Positions 42,309 to 64,000 of a stretch of DNA of 64,000 bases are shown piece by piece. The notes beneath the pieces are model-generated. The model was not told the DNA's origin. It ran no database searches and saw nothing but the letters and a program-made list of their open reading frames with translations. This stretch comes from Amoebidium appalachense (lineage: Eukaryota > Ichthyosporea), in contig CAVNZM010000012.1 in NCBI GenBank assembly GCA_963693365.1, positions 4,278,001 through 4,342,000 of the forward strand, given 5' to 3'. A program made the translations under genes and the position numbers. How positions within the stretch are numbered: position 1 is the stretch's first letter; every line of letters starts with the position of its first letter.

Positions 42309-43510
42309 TTTGTTGTGTTCAGAAACTTTCAAGAGAAGAGAGTAAGAAATTCTGAGCTTCGAGAGGCACTGGACGCCTTTTTATACCCTCCTTCTACTTG
42401 CCAAATATGGAAGGAGCAAAAATGATAAGTTCCGGAAACCAGTGCTTGCGCCAGCTCAACTTCGGGCCAATCAAACCATGGCACCTGACCTTCGTTGAGT
42501 GACTCTGAGACTCGGCGAGTCGACGATTGCGCCCTAAATAGCTCCAGAATGTGCAGCAAGTTATCATTGAAATACAGGTCTGTATTATTAATCTATTTAT
42601 CCCAGCTATCATTTTACTTGTAGTTTTGTATGAGCATTATCCGCTTGCCATTCATCAACCGTTGACTCCCGGGCAGATGGCTGGATATCTGCTCAGTGCA
42701 TGCTCATCTGCACACTCAGCCTGACTCAGGCTGTTTGCGTCAACATTGCGGGAGAGCAGTGCAAAAGATGGGGAATATGAGCATGGATGGTGTATTCAAG
42801 GTTGATTCAATAAATGTAAAGCGAGTTTGTATAGATGTTTTCTACTATACAGGTTTAATCCTTAATATAAATTTATACATATTCTTTGCTTTAGATAGCC
42901 GCAGTGTGCATTCCCAAATCACTAAATAAGGTCACTTTAAGTTTATCAATCACCTCGCTTTCCTACAAGTACATCGCTCAAGAAGTGGTGCCGAGAAGGC
43001 CAACCATCAGGCGGCTCATCAATCTATTTTAATTGCTCCAATCGTCTTCCTCATGAGCCAAATACCACGATGGAGCAGCATTGGATTGGCTGTTCGGGTA
43101 CGTCAAATGTACTATCCAATCAGGTTGTCCTCGACCGTTGTGAGATTGTCTGACTGCCACTGGCAGCTCGACACCCGCCGTAGCGCAAAGTTGATAGTTT
43201 AGCTATTATAGGTTTACCTTACCTTAGGATCAACCTACCTTAGGTTTTTTTCCTTCCTCCGAGACTTGAAAAGATATTTCCACACCATAATTTCATCTGT
43301 AAAGGTTCAACTCTTTTATATATTGTGACAAGCAAATATCACTATGGGCCGGCCGACCTGCAGGGAAAGCTGATATGCGAATTCGAATCCCCTCCCCCCC
43401 CCCCCCCCCCCCCTCCCCCCTCCCCCCGGGGGGGCCTCGGCCCCTCCCCCTACTGATCACACACATGCATATGTGCACACACGCACACACACATACAGAC
43501 AGACAAACAG

Positions 43511-43626
<116 letters not shown>

Positions 43627-44049
43627 ACACAAACACGCAAACTTTTGACAAAGGCTTTACATTTCATAGTGTACATTTTCCCACCCCCACCTCTACCCTG
43701 CCCTCGCCCCAACCGGTGTCCCTACTTAGCCAGCCCCCGTGGGCCTTCAACTGGGTCTTAATAAGTTCCATTTCCTGGATTCCGGACAAAAATCATATTA
43801 CAGCGTACACGTACGCGTGTCTATATTAGCTCCGAAATGTCACGCACGAGTCATATTGTAATAACTAACTAATGACTATTATTATGCACGTTGCTGGCCC
43901 TATGCGTGGATCCTCTCCGCCGTGCCACACATGATAATAAGAAAGGTTAGAAGGTTAGAAAATCTCTCGATTTTAGTTTGTCCCCTCCTCCCCCTCCCTC
44001 CCCTTCCCTCCCTTCCCCTCGACCTCTCCCTCCCTTCCTCCCTCCCTCC

Positions 44050-44640
<591 letters not shown>

Positions 44641-44897
44641 CCCTGGGGTTTGGATTCTATCCTAAGGCTCTCCCTGTCTCGGATGGATGCGACAAGGAGT
44701 GAGCTCTCTCCCCATAGTTTTTTATATCGACAGGAGATTTTCCTTTTCCCCGTAAGATTCTGTCTTTCTAGAAAAGTTTGTTTGACCTCTTACAGGCTCT
44801 TTCGTCCTGCTATTCTCTCTTTCTCACACACCCACGTCACACCCACACCCACACGCACACACACACACACACGCAAACACTTACCCACACATCGTGT

Positions 44898-44949
<52 letters not shown>

Positions 44950-45501
44950 CAGGCAGTTGTGAAATTCTTTTGACTCAGACCCCTCTCGCACTTGCATTGA
45001 GTCTCGCACACACCACCCATACCCACAGGATAGGAAGCAGAAAACGTGCCTTCATCGTACCCAGGGCCTACCTAGGGTCACTACTTCAAACGTAGAAGTT
45101 CAACCAATCTCCAATGATATTGCAATATACACGTGTACATGTCTTTGTAACGAACGATGATCAGGTACTAATAATTAACCCCTAGGCTTTCGCCGATGCA
45201 TTTTTGCATCATTTTCAAAAATAAATGCATCAGCGACCTTTGAAATTAAATAGCACCCGTTGCGTCATAGTGTTGGCGCCGGGAATTTTTGTCTAATTTA
45301 GATATGTTGTTGCTTTCGATTTGCTTATTGGCTCGGCTCAGCCAAGTGCCCCCCGGGCACGATCATCAGAAACGTACACATACCATGGCATGCACTGCCT
45401 CTCTACGAACAAAATCCAAATAAACACACCGCACGAAGAAAACCCCTCTACCCTATCCTCCCCCTCCACTACCCTCAATGCGTGGGCGTGTGTTTCAGTG
45501 T

Positions 45502-45585
<84 letters not shown>

Positions 45586-46339
45586 CATAATATTTGTTTT
45601 CTACTTTCGAAAGACACCAAAAACACCGGGGTTGACTATGTTTTTCTATTTTGCGTGGGTGTCTAACCTAACTGTGTCTATATTTTCATCGAGCAACCCC
45701 CCGATTTCGAAGGGTGGTGGCAAGTGAATGCCCGGGATTCTGAGGGATTCCAACCCTGGAATCGATCGGCTCATAAGTGCTTCAATCCGATCTGCTGCCT
45801 ATCTTTACGGGGATTCATATTACGTAACTTTCGTGAAAGAAACCCAGTCGCGGTCGACAAATTCGACACAAATCACGTATTCATAACACGTGCGGATGCA
45901 TAGGAACACGCCGTTTTTTTTATGGCACACAAATACGGACATATATATATGTGCTTGTTGCATATTTGTCTACATGGGCCGCTTTTAATGATTTTTTTCT
46001 ATTTTTCAAATCTTGCCTATTTTGGCTTTCGGGCGAACGGCTCGGGGTTAATCATGCTTGAGGGTACAAGTAGGTCTGTGCGCCGGCTGTCGCCGGCGCC
46101 AAAACATAACGAAACAGTTATTGATGTTGGGTTGTGTGGTTGTTACCTCCCTCTCCCCTCCCCCCCCCCCCCCCGCCCCCCCCCCCCCCCCCCCCCTCCC
46201 TCGCCTTACGCTTCCCCCCCCCCCCCCCACCCCCGCCCCCCCCCGCCTCACGCTTCCTCCCCCCCCCCGGCCCCCCCCCCCCCCCCCAAATCCTGCAGTT
46301 GCTGGATCTGCCAAATGTTATGACCCTTTTCCCTTTCAT

Positions 46340-46393
<54 letters not shown>

Positions 46394-46734
46394 TTTCTTG
46401 CCACACTGTGTTATCAGTCTAGGGCCGGGAGAGATTGCCATTGCCGAAGTACCAAGTTTACTTGTGGTCCTCCAAAAACATGTAGCTGAAAACCACCAAG
46501 TGCAATATATATGTTCTAAATTGCTTGCAAAATTTTTATAATATTAATATTTTTATTATTTTGTTGTTTTACTTATTTTACAGAACTGTTTGGTAACCCG
46601 ATGATATGCATGGACAGGCAATAAAACTTTCCACGTGTTCCCGAACAAAAAATCATCATTCTACGGTGTGTGTCAATATACCATGCTCACAAGTCAGTAC
46701 TGCAATTATACTATTCTCAGTTTACTTCAAAGCA

Positions 46735-46775
<41 letters not shown>

Positions 46776-47236
46776 CCCTCTTCCCATTCCCTGCCCCCCC
46801 CCCAATTTTGTTTTTATGCTTTTCATACTCAGTGACTGCAATCATGGCACCCGTGTTTTCTAGATATATTTCCTTTCATTGTGTTCAACGTCTATGTGTG
46901 TGTGTGTGTGTGTGTGCATGTTTGTGTGTGTGTGAATGTGTGTGTGTGGGCCAAGTGAAGGTTGTATGCGTTTTTTTCTTCTTAGTTGTTTTTGTATTCT
47001 ATTCGATTATTACTTTGTGTGTAAATGTGGAAAAAAAACAAATAGAAAAAATTACCAATGACCACCGCCCAGCTTGAATCACCCTAGCTCTAGTGTAAAA
47101 AAATAATCATTATCAGTCACAAACCCTTCTACTACACTCGCCCCAAATGTCATATTCACATTACTGAGTTGATTTAGTTGTGTTTTTTACTCTATTTTTT
47201 TCAACAACTGTCTGCTATTAAACAGTAAAATGTACA

Positions 47237-47277
<41 letters not shown>

Positions 47278-47437
47278 ATATAGAATTTACCGTCTTCATC
47301 CCCGTGTCCCCCTAAACCGGTGTTAGCGGACCTTTGAGGTTTTGTGATTGGATTGGTAGTTCTATTACATTAAATTTTCAAAATGTCGTTGTACCAATGA
47401 TATAATACGTTGTAAAACAAATGTCGCCGAATTTCTC

Positions 47438-48145
47438 TAAAAAAAGTGCGTTCCATTCTGGGTTAGAAACCAAAACCGTTTTGATACGGGAATCACCTGA
47501 TCTCTGCCGTCATTCAGCCCAGCGCGTTCACAGTGAATCCGAAACCGCTGGTTGTTTTCTTTTTATTTCAAAGCCCCGAGTACGTACATCCTCTCGGGCC
47601 CAACTTTACGGCACTATATTTCAATTTTCTCATTATCAAATATATAGTTATTTTAGGCTTTTTCATTAGTATCGCAAGAATATTCAGCGATTTTGATGTC
47701 ATAAAAACAACTAAGCAACGTTTCGATGGTTTTTGATGCCTCACAAAATGGCCCTAGGTCCCCTCCAAATTCCGGATTTGAGGTCCGGCACTAAAAAAGG
47801 TGCGTTCCATTCTGGGTTAGAAACGAAAACCGTTTTGATACGGGAATCACCTGATCTCTGCCGTCATTCAGCCCAGCGCGTTCAGAGTAGACTCCGAAAC
47901 CGCTGGTTTTTTTCTTTTTATTTCAAAGCCCCGAGTACGTACATCCTCTCGGGCCCAACTTTACGGCACTATATTTCAATTTTCTCATTATCAAATATAT
48001 AGTTATTTTAGGCTTTTTCATTAGTATCGCAAGAATATTTAGCGATTTTGATGTCATAAAAACAACTAAGCAACGTTTCGATGGTTTTTGATGCCTCACA
48101 AAATGGCCTTTGGTCCCCTCCAAATTCCGGATTTGAGGTCCGGCA
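47438..48145. repeat. Tandem duplication, two ~354-bp copies
   Basis: Copies at 47438-47790 and 47791-48145 begin CTAAAAAAxGTGCGTTCCAT and end GGATTTGAGGTCCGGCA. They differ by only a few substitutions and short indels (for example around 47536 versus 47892). No gene is evident inside. The high identity indicates a recent event. Confidence 0.93.
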
Positions 48146-48352
48146 AACAACGCATTATATATTTTGTTAATGTGGCAACCTCATGAGATGCAACGGCTTA
48201 CACAACAATGCTACAACTTTAAGCCGATTTCTGTAGAGTACACAGGCTATCCTCTCCCCCCCCCCCCCCCCCCCCCCCCCCCCCACCCCACCCCCTCTCC
48301 TAATTCCCTGTGCCCCCCCCCCCCCCCCCCCCCCGCCCCCTCTCCTAATTCC

Positions 48353-48386
<34 letters not shown>

Positions 48387-48415
48387 GCGCCCCCTCTCCT
48401 AATTCCCCTGTGCCC

Positions 48416-48461
<46 letters not shown>

Positions 48462-49070
48462 CCCACCCTGCCCCCGCGGCCGGGAGGTCTTTCGACCGCG
48501 GCGCTTGTGGGATAATGGGCCGTATTTGCTAACTTTACGTTATGGTACAAAAAAATTAGTATTAGAGTTTACATCAACGAATATAATTTAGCTATAGTCG
48601 AGGTCTCCAAGTCCCGAGCTCTACCACATTGTGTACCAAACCATGGCCATGGCCCACATTTGCTTTTTTTTTCGCTCCAATCAAGATGGCGCTTGGATCG
48701 ATTTCGAACAAGCACAATCTCTCTCTCTCCCTCCGGGTCTCGTTCCCCAGACCATTCATGTTGCTACTTGCTCACGGGGGTCCAAACTGTGAGTCAGACG
48801 GGGAAAGAGGGGGGGGGGGGGGAGGAGAAGGGGAGGGGGGGAGAGTGGTGCAGGTTTGTTTGTCAGAAATTGATGAATATCCATTTCAATTTCAATCCAG
48901 CTCGGATTTTGGTAGCAAACACGAATGCTCCGGCATTTTTCGAGCCTGTCAAGGCTTATGCTATAATCAATATCAATCGAACTATGTACAGCATTTCGTA
49001 CCATCACGGGGTTTACAGCTTGCATGTCACAAGCACAGAGCTAAGTAAAAAAGAGTCTGTGTGCATGTGT

Positions 49071-49111
<41 letters not shown>

Positions 49112-49164
49112 GCGCGTGCGGGGCACACCGTGTGCTTGTGCTTGTGCCTGTGTGTGTGTGTGCG

Positions 49165-49227
<63 letters not shown>

Positions 49228-49502
49228 GCGCGCACACGCGTGCATATGCGTCTTCTGTGTGTGTGTACGTGTGCCCGGGTGTAAGTGTGCAAATGTTCGT
49301 TTAAATACATGTAAATACATGTATCAATGGCATTGTGGTACGCTGTGTTACAGTGCTGGCGCATGTGCGCGTCCAACACCCACTTATATTTTCTTTCATT
49401 ATTTCCTCAGATCCTACATAGGTCGATCCACCAGGACACACACACCTGTTCCGCCAAGGTTATTTTATACCAACAACCCTGCACAAGCCGGAAGGGAGGG
49501 AG

Positions 49503-49547
<45 letters not shown>

Positions 49548-49822
49548 AAAAAAAAAGGAAAAGTAAAGGATGAAAAAAAAAAAAAAGAGTCTGTGGTGGC
49601 GGGTGGAGATAATCGGAAGAGTCCATATTGTGTAATCTATCCAATATGCAATTCCTATTCAATGTATCCTCCTAAGCTCATCTCGCTTAGACCACCCATT
49701 GGCATGGCCGAAATTTCGAACCCAACCACTCAGATTCCACCCCACTGCATCATTATACACACAGTCACTTAAACCACCACAACTATAGCAGGGCCCCACA
49801 TTACGACATTTGCACGAGAGCC
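48146..49822. other. Intergenic upstream of the NOC3 3' end; promoter-like CCAAT/YY1 motif
   Basis: Poly(C) clusters (48257-48460), then TCCAATCAAGATGGCGCTTGG near 48677, which combines a CCAAT box with a YY1-like AAGATGGCG and an ATG at 48686. A 30-codon frame follows to a GTGAGT donor, but no second exon could be joined. GT/GC tracts (49072-49225) and a C-then-A tract (49503-49556) fill the rest. Confidence 0.4.
49503..49556. repeat. (C)n(A)n tract
   Basis: C35 is followed by A18. Similar C-then-A tracts occur at 49937-49991 and 50937-50974. Confidence 0.95.
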
Positions 49823-63396
<13,574 letters not shown>

Positions 63397-64000
63397 CTGT
63401 GCATGGCCGATAATTGGTTATCAAAAACACGCACTTTCAAATACCAGGCATGAAAATTTCCGGGATTTGGATGGCCTTGGACATGGCCGAACTAAGGTTG
63501 TCGAAAGCCGGAGCCCAAATAACTCGGATCTGAAATTTAGCAAAACCCGAAACAAGATTTTTTCTGAACATCTCGTGTTGCCGAACCACGGATCACGGAG
63601 ACTCACAATTCTTACTTTCGTGATAACACAAAAAATGCCTGAAAAAAACGAATCTTGGGTCGTATTTTTCTGGATTTCTTGCACATTCAAGAACGACAAC
63701 ACAATATAGAATTCGCAAAAAAAACAAAACTAGAACACATAAAAAGAGCATAAAGAAGAGCCCATTTTCAGAAGAAGCCAGCCCAAGCCAACCACGGGGA
63801 GAGAAGGGGGGAAGGGGGGAGGGGAGAGGGAGATAAAAAGCACTACCGAGTATGAAGCACATTCACAACGGACAACCCAATGCAGAATCTAACAAAAGGG
63901 AAACAAGAAGAGCATCTAAAAACAGTGGGCATTAGCAGCAGAGCCCCGTCAGGGGGTGCTCCAAGGAGGGAAGAGGGAGGAGGAGCGGGGGGGGGGGGGG
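63397..64000. other. NOC3 intron (5' part cut by window edge)
   Basis: AT-balanced sequence without coding signal. A block near 63855-63960 (GAAGCACATTCACAACGGAC, CATTAGCAGCAGAGCCC) loosely resembles family A. A G run closes the window (63987-64000). Confidence 0.5.

Overview
The window is nuclear DNA of an intron-rich eukaryote, most likely a holozoan (an animal or a close unicellular relative). Evidence: spliced genes with GT-AG introns and short, phase-consistent exons; a Vestigial-like/VGLL4-type TEAD cofactor with Tondu motifs; an RHAMM/KIF15-type coiled-coil C-terminus; a selenoprotein with a eukaryotic SECIS element; casein kinase 1; and the nucleolar protein NOC3. A tRNA-derived SINE is also present. 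I cannot name the species. The whole window is crowded with homopolymeric C/G tracts (about a hundred runs of 12 or more) and long CA/GT, CT/GA and A/T tracts, nearly all in introns and intergenic DNA.

Layout, left to right. 1-7842 (+): 3' part of a mitotic-type coiled-coil gene (HMMR/KIF15-like C-terminus, KEN box). 10514-11269 (+): intronless VGLL4-like gene. 11900-12524 (+): short proline-rich two-exon gene, uncertain. 13217-23382 (-): nine-exon gene for an unrecognised multi-pass membrane protein with a Pro/Gln-rich, PPxY-bearing loop; its intron 4 carries a SINE and a 24-bp minisatellite. 25086-26785 (-): two-exon selenoprotein U (PRXL2 family) with an in-frame UGA and a SECIS in the 3' UTR. 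29871-36340 (-): complete eight-exon casein kinase 1. 37220-41210 (+): two weak exons of hypothetical genes. 41887-42308 (-): 50-residue Ala/Lys/Pro protein. 42309-49822: gene-poor, with a 354-bp tandem duplication. 49823-63396 (-): sixteen exons covering about the last 618 residues of NOC3; the N-terminus lies beyond the right edge.

All multi-exon models were built by hand from splice signals and reading-frame phase. The CK1, SelU, membrane-protein and NOC3 models close exactly in phase from exon to exon, which is strong internal support. The genes do not form a functional cluster; several are housekeeping genes (ribosome biogenesis, kinase signalling, redox) beside developmental or mitotic regulators. 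The most notable observations are the SelU/SECIS pair, the Tondu-motif protein, and three places where a tandem repeat has copied or abutted a splice site.
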